Below are positions 8,305 to 16,622 of a stretch of DNA of 64,000 bases, piece after piece (position 1 is the stretch's first letter; the number at the start of each line of letters is the position of its first letter). The stretch comes from JAWLCA01 sp041687395 (lineage in GTDB: Bacteria; Pseudomonadota; Alphaproteobacteria; Rhodobacterales; Rhodobacteraceae). Where the stretch lies: contig JAWLCA010000008.1 of the NCBI GenBank assembly GCA_041687395.1, positions 75,804 to 139,803 on the forward strand. The letters run 5' to 3'. The notes beneath the pieces were generated by a model. It did no database searches, was not told the origin of the DNA, and was given only the letters and a program-made list of their open reading frames with translations. The translations under genes were made by a program, and so were the position numbers.

Positions 8305-10338
8305 ATGTCAGACCCTCTTGTCATCTTCACCCCTTCGGGCAAGCGCGGCCGCTTTCCGGCGGGCACCCCGGTGCTGACCGCGGCGCGGCAACTGGGCGTG
8401 GACCTCGACAGCGTCTGCGGCGGGCGCGGCATCTGCTCGCGCTGCCAGGTGACGCCGGGGGTGGGCGAATTCGCCAAGCACGGCGTGACGGTGGCGGCCG
8501 ACGCACTCAGCCCCTGGAACGCGGTCGAGCAACGCTACAAGGACAAACGCGGCCTGATCGACGGCCGCCGGCTGGGTTGCCAGGCGCAGATCCTGCGCGA
8601 CGTGGTGATCGATGTCCCCCCCGAAAGCCAGGTCCACCGCCAGGTTATCCGCAAGGCCGCGACCGCGCGCGTCATCACGATGGATCCCGCCACCCGGCTT
8701 TACTACGTCGAGGTGCAGGAACCTGACATGCACGAACCGTCGGGCGATCTGGAGCGGCTGAACCGCGCCCTGGCCGACCAGTGGGGGCTGGAGCCGCCCG
8801 AGGCCGGGCTGGCGGTGCTGCGAAAGCTGCAACCCGTTCTGCGCAAGGGCGGCTGGACCGTGACGGTGGCTGTGCACCGCGGCCATGACGACGCGCGGGC
8901 GCGCATCCTGGACGTCTGGCCAGGGTTCCATGAGGGTGGCATCTACGGGCTGGCGATCGACCTCGGCTCCACCACGATCGCTGCGCATCTGTGCGACCTG
9001 ACCGACGGGCGCGTGCTGGCGTCCTCGGGCCTGATGAACCCGCAGATCCGGTTCGGCGAGGATCTGATGAGCCGGGTCAGCTACGTGATGATGAACCCCG
9101 GCGGCGATGCCGAAATGACGTCCGCCGTGCGCGAGGCGCTGAACCATCTTGCGGCCGAAATCGCCACTGAGGCCGGCATCGACCCCGCCCTGATCGTCGA
9201 GGCGGTGCTGGTCTGCAACCCGGTGATGCACCACCTGGCGTTGGGCATCGATCCGGTGGAACTGGGGCAGGCGCCCTTTGCGCTCGCCACCTCTTCGGCC
9301 CTGTCGATGGCGGCGGCCGAGATCGGGATGGTGTCCATCAACCCCGCGGCCCGGCTTTACGTGCTGCCCTGCATCGCGGGCCACGTGGGCGCCGATGCGG
9401 CGGCCGTGGCGCTGTCCGAGGCGCCGGACAAGTCCGACGATCTGGTGCTGATCGTGGACGTGGGCACCAACGCCGAGATCCTGCTGGGCGACAAGACCCG
9501 CGTGCTGGCCTGCTCCAGCCCCACCGGGCCGGCGTTCGAGGGCGCGCAGATCAGCTCCGGCCAGCGCGCCGCGCCGGGCGCCATCGAGCGGCTGGAGATC
9601 GACCCAGCGACCAAAGAGCCGCGCTTCAAGGTGATCGGCTGCGACCTTTGGTCGAACGACCCGGGCTTCGCCGAGGCCACCGCCGCGACCGGCATCACCG
9701 GCATCTGCGGCTCAGGCATCATAGAGGCGGTGGCCGAGATGCGGATGGCCGGGATTCTCGACGCCTCTGGCCTGATCGGTTCGGCCGAGCAGGTGGGCAC
9801 CTGGCGCTGCCGGCCCGAGGGGCGGACGCATGCCTATCTGATCCACGACGGCAGCGCGGCAGGCGGGCCGGTGATCACTGTAACTCAGGGCGATATCCGC
9901 GCGATCCAGTTGGCAAAATCGGCACTCTACGCCGGGGCGCGGCTGCTGATGGACGAGTTGGGCGTGGACGTGGTGGACCGCGTGGTGCTGGCGGGGGCGT
10001 TTGGCGCGCATATCAGCCCGAAACACGCAATGGTGCTGGGCATGATCCCCGATGTGCCGCTGGACAAGGTCCAGTCGGCGGGCAACGCGGCCGGTACCGG
10101 CGCGCGGATCGCGCTGTGCAACATCGCCGCGCGGGCGGGGATAGAGGCGACGGTGGGGCAGATCCACAAGGTCGAAACCGCCATCGAGCCACGGTTCCAG
10201 GAACATTTCGTCGCCGCCAACGCGATCCCGCACGCGACCGACCCCTTCCCGGAACTGGCGCGCATCGTCACGCTGCCGCAGGTGCATTTCAACGTCTCGG
10301 GGGGCGAGGGCGGCGGTCGCCGCCGTCGCCGCGGCTGA
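8305..10338 (+). CDS. RACo/RamA-type corrinoid activation protein (2Fe-2S, ASKHA)
   Basis: This 677-residue protein has an N-terminal plant-type ferredoxin domain with Cys38, Cys44, Cys47 and Cys92, a linker, and a C-terminal actin-like ATPase (DUF4445/ASKHA) with AIDLGSTTIAAHL and VDVGTNAEILLG phosphate loops. Such proteins use ATP to drive reduction of inactive cob(II)alamin in methyltransferases back to cob(I)alamin. The start at 8305 was chosen because the ferredoxin domain begins at once (VIFTPSGKRGRFPAGT); the frame upstream is open but atypical. The C-terminus ends in a Gly/Arg tail. No corrinoid protein lies adjacent; the likely partner enzyme at 52.5 kb is discussed there. In Rhodobacterales such activases are associated with a split methionine synthase. 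Confidence 0.9.
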   Translation: MSDPLVIFTPSGKRGRFPAGTPVLTAARQLGVDLDSVCGGRGICSRCQVTPGVGEFAKHGVTVAADALSPWNAVEQRYKDKRGLIDGRRLGCQAQILRDVVIDVPPESQVHRQVIRKAATARVITMDPATRLYYVEVQEPDMHEPSGDLERLNRALADQWGLEPPEAGLAVLRKLQPVLRKGGWTVTVAVHRGHDDARARILDVWPGFHEGGIYGLAIDLGSTTIAAHLCDLTDGRVLASSGLMNPQIRFGEDLMSRVSYVMMNPGGDAEMTSAVREALNHLAAEIATEAGIDPALIVEAVLVCNPVMHHLALGIDPVELGQAPFALATSSALSMAAAEIGMVSINPAARLYVLPCIAGHVGADAAAVALSEAPDKSDDLVLIVDVGTNAEILLGDKTRVLACSSPTGPAFEGAQISSGQRAAPGAIERLEIDPATKEPRFKVIGCDLWSNDPGFAEATAATGITGICGSGIIEAVAEMRMAGILDASGLIGSAEQVGTWRCRPEGRTHAYLIHDGSAAGGPVITVTQGDIRAIQLAKSALYAGARLLMDELGVDVVDRVVLAGAFGAHISPKHAMVLGMIPDVPLDKVQSAGNAAGTGARIALCNIAARAGIEATVGQIHKVETAIEPRFQEHFVAANAIPHATDPFPELARIVTLPQVHFNVSGGEGGGRRRRRG

Positions 10339-10414
10339 CGGACTCCGGAATTAACTGAAAATCAACACTTCGGTTTTCATCTGTTATGGCAGACCATTGG
10401 CTTTGGAAGTTCAG

Positions 10415-10429
10415 AACCTGTGGCAGGTT
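10415..10429 (+). other. Short perfect hairpin in intergenic region
   Basis: AACCTG-TGG-CAGGTT forms a 6-bp stem with a three-base loop in the 189-bp gap between the activase gene and the 86-aa gene. It is not followed by a T run, so it is not a clear terminator. It could be part of the leader of the downstream gene. Confidence 0.3.
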
Positions 10430-10527
10430 CGCTTCAGTTCTGCGTGAGCGTGTCGCGGGGCGATTGACGCCGCGTTCACGGCTGGCGATGTTCCATCGTC
10501 GCGCAGCAACGAACCAGAGTCGCAACC

Positions 10528-10788
10528 ATGACCGGTCTGTCCGCCTATCACAGCGCCCATGGGGGCACCAACTTCCTCGGCCTGCGGCGCACGTCCAAGG
10601 GCACGATGGAAATCGTCTATGACGACGGGGTCGCCCGTCGTCTTGTCTGGCGGGTCGCCTCGCCGAATATCTGCGAACGCCATGTGGGCGATGCGCTGCG
10701 GGTGGCGGTGAACCAGCCGCGCGTGGTGCCGGCGCTCTATTCCGAACTGAAGAAGCGCGCGATCGCGGTCGAAAGCCTCGTGCGCTGA
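10528..10788 (+). CDS. Hypothetical protein (86 aa)
   Basis: A protein of 86 residues (begins MTGLSAYHSAHGGTNFLGL) with mixed alpha/beta character and no membrane segment or signal peptide. I do not recognise a family. Codon use is like that of its neighbours, with strong G/C at third positions, which supports real coding. The next ORF starts with GTG five bases after the stop, so the two are probably one transcript. Confidence 0.6.
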   Translation: MTGLSAYHSAHGGTNFLGLRRTSKGTMEIVYDDGVARRLVWRVASPNICERHVGDALRVAVNQPRVVPALYSELKKRAIAVESLVR

Positions 10789-10792
10789 TCGG

Positions 10793-11317
10793 GTGCCGGT
10801 TGGGGATCTGACCGAGCGACGGCTGACGCATTACGCGGGCGGCGCCTGGCGCGCGCCCCTGTCCGACCGGCTGATCCCGGCAAGCGGCGGACCCGTCGTG
10901 GCTTCGGGGCCCGAAGACGCCGCACGCGCCTTTCGCCTTTGCAGCCCCGGCCCCGCGCCGAAGTTGCCGGACCTTTCCGCACTGTGGCCCGCGCTGGGCC
11001 TGGTGGCCGCGGCCGAGGGGGCCGTTGCCGGTGATTGCCCGAAGGCGCTGCGGGCGCCTCGGGCCGCCGACCGGGTGTTGATCCTTCCGCCTGCGGGCGC
11101 CACTGTGGCCGCAATGGCCGGGCCGGTCTGGACGGCGCTTGGCGCGGGCGCGGGAGTGGTCCTGCTGCCGCCGCCGTCGCTGGCCCTGACCGCGATGGCC
11201 CTGGCGACGGCTCTGCATGACGCGGGGCTTCCCGCCGGGCGCTTCGCCCTGTTGCAGGGGGATGCCGACAGCGCCGCCGCGCTGGTGGCGCAGCCCTTCG
11301 ACCGTGTGCAACGCTAG
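10793..11317 (+). CDS. Truncated aldehyde-dehydrogenase-like protein (vestigial)
   Basis: The 174 residues read like a compressed N-terminal part of an aldehyde dehydrogenase. YAGGAWRAPLSDRLIPASGG matches the usual opening, and VVLLPPPSLALTAMALATAL with HDAGLPAGRFALLQGD matches the NAD-domain stretch that normally reads VLKPSE...EAGLPPGVFNVVTG. The catalytic cysteine and glutamate regions and the last 300 or so residues are missing, and the middle is shortened, so it cannot be an active dehydrogenase. The start is GTG. The stop lies 4 bp inside the 3' end of the convergent tetR gene. It could be a decaying gene or a reduced, repurposed domain; uninterrupted coding favours the latter. Confidence 0.55.
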   Translation: MPVGDLTERRLTHYAGGAWRAPLSDRLIPASGGPVVASGPEDAARAFRLCSPGPAPKLPDLSALWPALGLVAAAEGAVAGDCPKALRAPRAADRVLILPPAGATVAAMAGPVWTALGAGAGVVLLPPPSLALTAMALATALHDAGLPAGRFALLQGDADSAAALVAQPFDRVQR

Positions 11318-11931
11318 GCGTCGGGCGGAAGCAGGCCGAGTCCGCGCAGATAGATGCCGATGCCCGTTTCCAGCAGTTCCTCGGGCGGAAAGGGCGAGCG
11401 TGCGCCGGGCGCGCCGCGGGCGAACAGCTCCACCACCCCGTGGCTCATCGCCCAGACATGGGCCGAGAACATCGCCGCGGGCGGGCGTTTCTCGGGCGGG
11501 ATGTGGCGCGAGAGCGCCTCGGCCGCGCGGTCCAGCACGCGCTGGGTGCGGGTCGCCCCCAGCGCCATCTCCGGGTGATCGTTCAGCGACAGGCCGCTTT
11601 CGAACATCGCCATGTAATGCCCCGGATAGCGCCGGGCAAAGGCCAGATAGGCGCGGCCCACCGCCTCGAACCCCTTCAGCGCGGTGGGCTTCCCGTCGTT
11701 GAAGGCATAGTCCATCAGGTCGGCAAAGATCGCGTAGCCCTGCACCGCGCATTCCGCGATCAGGTCCTCGCGCCCCGCGAAATGGCGATAGACCGCGGCC
11801 GGGGTCACGCCGGCGGCCTTGGCCGCCTCGGACAGGGTGAAGCCCTGTGGCCCCCGCTCGGCGATCAGCTCCAGCGCGGCATCGACGAGGGCCTGTTTCA
11901 GATTGCCGTGGTGATAGCCGGCCTTAGCCAT
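11314..11931 (-). CDS. TetR/AcrR family transcriptional regulator
   Basis: A 205-residue repressor-type protein. The N-terminal helix-turn-helix is clear (GFTLSEAAKAAGVTPAAVYRHF, about residues 30-51, shown by the invariant AVYRHF). The C-terminal ligand domain, ending in GIGIYLRGLGLLPPDA, contains HVWAMSHGVVELFARG, the WxxxHG pattern of the TetR C-terminal WHG-type domain. It starts eight bases inside the 3' end of ppk2 and so is probably its operon partner. The ligand and targets are unknown; autoregulation and control of ppk2 are plausible but not shown. Confidence 0.85.
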   Translation of the reverse strand: MAKAGYHHGNLKQALVDAALELIAERGPQGFTLSEAAKAAGVTPAAVYRHFAGREDLIAECAVQGYAIFADLMDYAFNDGKPTALKGFEAVGRAYLAFARRYPGHYMAMFESGLSLNDHPEMALGATRTQRVLDRAAEALSRHIPPEKRPPAAMFSAHVWAMSHGVVELFARGAPGARSPFPPEELLETGIGIYLRGLGLLPPDA

Positions 11932-12793
11932 TCCGGATCTCTGGCCCGCCGCTGATCGCCGGGTCTGGGGGCGCGGCGACGCGCTCGTCCTTGCCGGTAT
12001 ACTCCAGCCCCGACAGCACTGCCCGGATCACTGCCAGCCGCGCGCGATACTTGTCGTCTGCGCGGATCACCGTCCAGGGCGCGGTGACCGAGTGGCTGCG
12101 TGCCAGGGTCTCGTCGATGGCGGCGGTATAAGCGTCCCATTTCCTCAGCCCGTCCACATCGATCCGGCTGAGCTTCCACTGCTTCAGCACGTCCGACTCG
12201 CGGGCCAGCATCCGGCGCAGCTGCTCGGCCTGGCTGATCGTCAGCCATAGCTTCACCAGATGGATGCCGTCGTCCACCAGCATCGCCTCGAACCCCGGAA
12301 GCTGGCTGAAGAAGCGTTCGCGCTCTGCCTCGGTACAGAAGCCGAAGACATGCTCCACCACGCCGCGGTTGTACCAGCTGCGGTCGAACAGCGTGATCTC
12401 TCCCGCCGCGGGCAGGCGTTCCACGTAGCGCTGGAAATACCATTGCGTCGCCTGCCGGTCGCTGGGCTTCGGCAACGCCTCGACCCGCGCCACGCGGGGG
12501 TTGAGGTTCATCCGGAACCGCTCGATCGCGCCGCCCTTGCCGGCGGTATCGCGCCCCTCGAACACGACGACGATGCGGGCGCCGGTGTCCTGTACCCAGC
12601 GCTGGAACTTCACAAGTTCGACCTGCAGCGCATCCAGTTCGTCTTCGTAGGCGTCCTTGTCCATCCAGCGGTCGTAGGGGTAGTCGTCGGTCAGGACGTC
12701 GCGCTTCTTGCCGTCCTCGATCGCATTGCGCACCGCCTTCGGGGCCTCCTTTTCGTAGAACCGGCTGATCGCCCCGTCGAAGGGTAGGGTCAT
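11924..12793 (-). CDS. ppk2: Polyphosphate kinase 2 (PPK2) family
   Basis: A 289-residue PPK2, which transfers phosphate between polyphosphate and nucleoside di- or monophosphates in the cytosol. The Walker A motif is GRDTAGKGG, the Walker B/lid region is LFDRSWYNRG, and the WKLSRID motif is also present. The length fits single-domain class I PPK2. The ATG at 12793 follows a strong AGGAGG; the in-frame extension upstream is noncoding. The protein carries a short extra C-terminus (EYTGKDERVAAPPDP) that runs into the tetR start. It is divergent from kdsA by 126 bp. Confidence 0.9.
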   Translation of the reverse strand: MTLPFDGAISRFYEKEAPKAVRNAIEDGKKRDVLTDDYPYDRWMDKDAYEDELDALQVELVKFQRWVQDTGARIVVVFEGRDTAGKGGAIERFRMNLNPRVARVEALPKPSDRQATQWYFQRYVERLPAAGEITLFDRSWYNRGVVEHVFGFCTEAERERFFSQLPGFEAMLVDDGIHLVKLWLTISQAEQLRRMLARESDVLKQWKLSRIDVDGLRKWDAYTAAIDETLARSHSVTAPWTVIRADDKYRARLAVIRAVLSGLEYTGKDERVAAPPDPAISGGPEIRNG

Positions 12794-12919
12794 GGCGCGC
12801 ACCTCCTGCTGGTGGTGCAAGTATCCCCAACGTCGGCCGAAGTGCAATCGCGCGCACCCGCTGGTCATACCCGGCCCGCCCGTCCTATACCAAGACGCAG
12901 ACGCTGGATGGAGGGCGCG

Positions 12920-13753
12920 ATGAAGGACGTGACGATCGGCGGCATCACCGCCGGAAACGACCGGCCGCTGACGGTGATCGCGGGGCCCTGCCAGCTGGAA
13001 TCGTCCGACCACGCCCAGATGATCGCCGGCCGCATGGCCGAGGTTTGCGCCGCCCACGGCGCCGGTTTTGTGTTCAAGGGCAGCTATGACAAGGCCAACC
13101 GCTCCTCGCTGGCCGGCCGGCGCGGGGTCGGCATGGGCGCGGGGCTGGAGATTCTGGCGAGCGTCAAATCCGCAATCGGCTGCCCAGTGCTGACCGACGT
13201 GCACGAGGCCGGACAATGCCATGAGGCCGCGGCCATCTGCGACATCATCCAGATCCCCGCGTTCCTGTGCCGCCAGACCGACTTGCTGCTGGCGGCGGGC
13301 CGCACCGGCGCGGCGGTGAACATCAAGAAGGGGCAGTTCCTGGCGCCCTGGGACATGGTGCATGTGGCGGACAAGGTGGCATCCACCGGGAACGACCGCA
13401 TCCTGCTGACCGAGCGCGGCGTGTCCTTCGGCTACAACACGCTGGTCACCGACATGCGCGGCCTGCCCACGATGATGCAGACCGGCTGGCCGGTGATCAT
13501 GGACGCAACCCATGCGGTGCAGCAGCCCGGCGGCCTTGGCGGCGCCTCGGGCGGGCAGCGCGAGTTCGCGCCCGTTCTTGCGCGCGCGGCCGTCAGCCTT
13601 GGCATAGCGGGCGTGTTCATCGAGACGCATGAAGACCCCGACACCGCGCCGTCGGACGGGCCGAACATGATCCCGCTGGACCAGATGGGCGCGCTGATCG
13701 AAACCCTGATGGCCTTTGACGCGCTGGCAAAGACGCGGCCCGTCCGCCTATGA
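12920..13753 (+). CDS. kdsA: 3-deoxy-8-phosphooctulonate synthase (KDO8P synthase)
   Basis: A 277-residue enzyme that condenses phosphoenolpyruvate and arabinose 5-phosphate to KDO 8-phosphate, a precursor of the lipopolysaccharide core. The motifs IAGPCQLES, FKGSYDKANRSS, PAFLCRQTD, NIKKGQF and DATHAVQQPGG are those of KdsA, and VFIETHEDPDTAPSDGPNM near the C-terminus is diagnostic. The start at 12920 follows TGGAGGG. It overlaps the following phosphohexomutase gene by four bases (ATGA), so the two sugar-phosphate genes form an operon. Confidence 0.96.
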   Translation: MKDVTIGGITAGNDRPLTVIAGPCQLESSDHAQMIAGRMAEVCAAHGAGFVFKGSYDKANRSSLAGRRGVGMGAGLEILASVKSAIGCPVLTDVHEAGQCHEAAAICDIIQIPAFLCRQTDLLLAAGRTGAAVNIKKGQFLAPWDMVHVADKVASTGNDRILLTERGVSFGYNTLVTDMRGLPTMMQTGWPVIMDATHAVQQPGGLGGASGGQREFAPVLARAAVSLGIAGVFIETHEDPDTAPSDGPNMIPLDQMGALIETLMAFDALAKTRPVRL

Positions 13754-15240
13754 CCCCCGATCCGCAGGTCACCCCCAACACGCTGGACTTCCTGACCAGG
13801 CCGATGATCGCGCCTTCGGGATTTCGGGAATACGACGCGCGCTGGAAATACCCCGGCCAGATCAACCTGCCGGGGATGACCGCGCTGGGCCTCGGCCTCG
13901 GCACACAGATGCACCGGCGCGGCATCCGGCCCGAGATCGTGGTGGCAAATGACTACCGCGACTATGCGCTCGCGGTGAAGCAGGCGCTGATCATCGGGTT
14001 GATTCAGGCAGGCGTCCGCGTGCACGACATCGGGACGGCGCTGTCGCCCACCGCCTATTTCGCGCAATTCCATCTGGACGTGCCGGCGGTGGCGATGATC
14101 ACGGCCAGCCACAACCCCAACGGCTGGACCGGGGTGAAGATGGGCTTTGACCGCCCCCTGACCCACGGACCGGACGAGATGGCGGAACTGCGCGACATCG
14201 TGCTGACCGGTGCGGGCCAGCCGCGCAATGGCGGTGGCTACCGCCAGACGGATGTGCGCGACGCGTATCTTGACGATCTGGCGGGCGACTTTCGACTGTC
14301 GCGCCCGCTGCGCGTGGTCTGCGCCACCGGCAACGGCACGGCGGGCGCCTTCGCCCCCGACCTGCTGGCCCGCATCGGGGCGGATGTGATCGGGCTGCAC
14401 ACCGACGTTGATTATACCTTCCCCCACTACAACCCCAACCCCGAGGCGATGGAGATGCTGCACGACATGGCCGAGTCGCTGCGCAGCCACCACGCCGACC
14501 TCGCGCTGGGGTTCGACGGCGACGGTGACCGCTGCGGCGTGGTGGATGACGAGGGCGAGGAGATCTTTGCCGACAAGATGGGCGTGATCCTGGCCCGCGA
14601 CCTGGCCCGCCTGCACCCCGGCGCGCGCTTCGTGGCGGATGTGAAATCCACCGGCCTCTTCGCCTCCGACCCGGTGCTGCGTGACCTCGGCGCCACGACC
14701 GACTACTGGAAGACCGGGCACAGCCACATGAAGCGCCGGGTGCGCGATCTGGGCGCGCTGGCGGGGTTCGAGAAATCGGGCCACTACTTCCTCGCGCCGC
14801 CCGTGGGACGCGGCTACGACTGCGGCCTGCGCGTGGCGGTGGAGATCTGCAAGATGATGGACCGACATCCGGGGCAGCGGTTGTCCGATCTGAAGCGCGC
14901 GCTGCCCGCGACCTTCACCTCGCCGACAATGTCGCCCCATTGCCCGGACGACCGGAAATACGCCGTGTGCGGCCGCATCGTCGCGCGGCTGCACGATCTG
15001 TGGCACGCGGGCGGCACGCTGGGCGGCCGGGCGATCACCGGCATCGTGACGGTGAACGGCGCCCGCGTGATGCTGGACGGCGGGGGCTGGGGGCTGGTGC
15101 GCGCGTCGTCGAATACCCCCAACCTTGTCGTTGTCTGCGAAAGCCCGGACAGCGAAGCGCATCTGCGCGCGGTCTTTACCGACCTCGACGCCTTGATCCG
15201 GCTGGAACCCGACGTGGGCGCCTACGATCAGACGCTCTGA
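13750..15240 (+). CDS. Phosphomannomutase/phosphoglucomutase
   Basis: A 496-residue alpha-D-phosphohexomutase that interconverts hexose 6- and 1-phosphates for exopolysaccharide or LPS sugars. The active-site serine is in TASHNPNGWTG, the metal loop is GFDGDGDRCG, the sugar-binding loop is FEKSGHYF, and the C-terminal phosphate-binding loop region is VRASSNTPNL. The product is cytosolic with no signal. It overlaps kdsA at ATGA. Whether glucose or mannose is preferred cannot be told from sequence, hence no gene symbol. Confidence 0.92.
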   Translation: MTPDPQVTPNTLDFLTRPMIAPSGFREYDARWKYPGQINLPGMTALGLGLGTQMHRRGIRPEIVVANDYRDYALAVKQALIIGLIQAGVRVHDIGTALSPTAYFAQFHLDVPAVAMITASHNPNGWTGVKMGFDRPLTHGPDEMAELRDIVLTGAGQPRNGGGYRQTDVRDAYLDDLAGDFRLSRPLRVVCATGNGTAGAFAPDLLARIGADVIGLHTDVDYTFPHYNPNPEAMEMLHDMAESLRSHHADLALGFDGDGDRCGVVDDEGEEIFADKMGVILARDLARLHPGARFVADVKSTGLFASDPVLRDLGATTDYWKTGHSHMKRRVRDLGALAGFEKSGHYFLAPPVGRGYDCGLRVAVEICKMMDRHPGQRLSDLKRALPATFTSPTMSPHCPDDRKYAVCGRIVARLHDLWHAGGTLGGRAITGIVTVNGARVMLDGGGWGLVRASSNTPNLVVVCESPDSEAHLRAVFTDLDALIRLEPDVGAYDQTL

Positions 15241-15296
15241 CCGTCCCCCATATGTGTATTTCTGCGGTGTGGCGGGCAGCTTTGTGCGCTTTTTAG

Positions 15297-15350
15297 GTAT
15301 GCACGTGGTATGCACGCCAGATGCACGTGAAACATACGTGGCGTGCACGC
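15297..15350. repeat. Palindromic TGCACG array with parS-like half site
   Basis: Three adjoining 11-bp units (GTATGCACGTG, GTATGCACGCC, AGATGCACGTG; 15297-15329) are followed by AAACATACGTGGCGTGCACGC, which returns the motif in inverted form; TGCACGCCA at 15311 pairs with TGGCGTGCA at 15339. CACGTGAAACA at 15325-15335 equals one half of the bacterial parS consensus, but the other half does not match. It lies between the phosphohexomutase gene and convergent ubiK. Confidence 0.7.
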
Positions 15351-15418
15351 GGCTTGGAATCGAAACGGGGCAGCCATCGGCGCCCCCGTTCCTGACATCT
15401 CGAAAGGGTGATCCGGGG

Positions 15419-15679
15419 TCAGTCGCCGGCCGGCTTCGCGCCCTTTTCCTCCAGCGCGGCGATCCGCGCCTTCAGGGCTTCGTTCTCTTCCCGCGCCTTC
15501 TGCGCCATGGCGCGAACGGCGTCAAACTCTTCCCGCGTAACGAAATTCTTGTCCGCCAGCCAGCGGTCGATCATGCTGCGAACGGCGGTTTCCGCCTCCT
15601 CCCGCGCGCCCTGCGCCACGCCCATTGCGTTCGTCATCAGTTTCGAAACGTCGTCGAGAAACTTGTTCCGGCTCTGCAT
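15419..15679 (-). CDS. ubiK: UbiK-family ubiquinone biosynthesis accessory factor
   Basis: An 86-residue protein of the BMFP (membrane fusogenic) family. The N-terminal amphipathic part is KFLDDVSKLMTNAMGVAQGA, followed by REEAETAVRSMIDRWL and the signature FVTREEFDAVRAMAQKAREE, with a C-terminal coiled coil. UbiK is known to assist the ubiquinone-synthesis enzyme complex in aerobic proteobacteria. The gene is divergent from lgt, an arrangement I regard as common in Rhodobacterales. The start at 15679 gives the normal family length; the longer frame upstream overlaps lgt control sequence. Confidence 0.9.
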   Translation of the reverse strand: MQSRNKFLDDVSKLMTNAMGVAQGAREEAETAVRSMIDRWLADKNFVTREEFDAVRAMAQKAREENEALKARIAALEEKGAKPAGD

Positions 15680-15743
15680 CTCTGGCCCTCCTGCCGCTTG
15701 TTGCGTATATGGCGCGGGCACCCCCGAAGGACAAGCCCTGCCC

Positions 15744-16622
15744 ATGCTCGCCATCCCGTTCCCCAACCTGTCGCCAGAGCTTTTCAGCTTTGAAATTGCA
15801 GGGTTTTCCTTTGCGCTTCGGTGGTATGCGCTGGCCTATATCGCGGGTCTGGTGATCGGCTGGCGGATCGTCGTTGGCCTGATGCGCCGCCCCCATCTCT
15901 ACGCCCCAGCCACCCCCCCGATGCGCCCCGAGCAGGTCGAAAACCTGCTCACCTGGGTGATCCTGGGTGTGATCCTGGGCGGGCGGCTGGGCTTCGTGCT
16001 GTTCTATCAGCCGGGCTATTACCTTGCGAATCCTGCGGAAATCCTTGCGATCTGGCAGGGCGGCATGGCCTTTCACGGCGGCTTTGCCGGCGTGATCGTC
16101 GCCACGCTGATCTGGTGCTACCGCAACGGCATCCAGATACTGCCGACGCTGGATGCAATGGCACTTGGAACGCCGATCGGCCTGATGCTGGGGCGGCTGG
16201 CGAATTTTGTGAACGCAGAACTCTGGGGCCGCCCCACGACGATGCCCTGGGGCGTGATCTTCCCCGGCGAGGCCGCGCAATCCTGCCCCTGGGACTGGGT
16301 CGGCGCCTGCGCCCGGCACCCGTCGCAACTGTATCAGGCGGCAGGGGAAGGACTGATCCTGTTCCTGATCCTGGTGCTTCTGGTGACCCGTGGCGCGCTG
16401 CGCCGTCCCGGTGTGGTGGGCGCGATTTTCGTTGCCGGTTATGGCGTTGCGCGGTTCGTGGTCGAATTCTTCCGCCAGCCCGATGCCCAGTTCATCGGCC
16501 CCGGCAACCCGCTGGGGCTGGCGGTGCAGGTGGGCGGCTACGGGCTGACGATGGGGCAGTTGCTGTCGTTGCCGATGATTGCCGTGGGCCTGTGGTTTGC
16601 CGCCCGCGCCCGGGCGCGATGA
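15744..16622 (+). CDS. lgt: Prolipoprotein diacylglyceryl transferase
   Basis: This 292-residue inner-membrane enzyme transfers the diacylglyceryl group of phosphatidylglycerol to the lipobox cysteine of prolipoproteins. It has about seven membrane helices. HGGFAGV carries the catalytic-region histidine, and RLANFVNAELWGRPT matches the Lgt signature GRxxNFxNxExxG. RHPSQLYQAAGE supplies the conserved HPSQLYE-like motif. The ATG at 15744 was chosen because homologues begin with short hydrophobic leaders (AIPFPNLSPE). The stop overlaps the next start by four bases (ATGA). Confidence 0.95.
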   Translation: MLAIPFPNLSPELFSFEIAGFSFALRWYALAYIAGLVIGWRIVVGLMRRPHLYAPATPPMRPEQVENLLTWVILGVILGGRLGFVLFYQPGYYLANPAEILAIWQGGMAFHGGFAGVIVATLIWCYRNGIQILPTLDAMALGTPIGLMLGRLANFVNAELWGRPTTMPWGVIFPGEAAQSCPWDWVGACARHPSQLYQAAGEGLILFLILVLLVTRGALRRPGVVGAIFVAGYGVARFVVEFFRQPDAQFIGPGNPLGLAVQVGGYGLTMGQLLSLPMIAVGLWFAARARAR

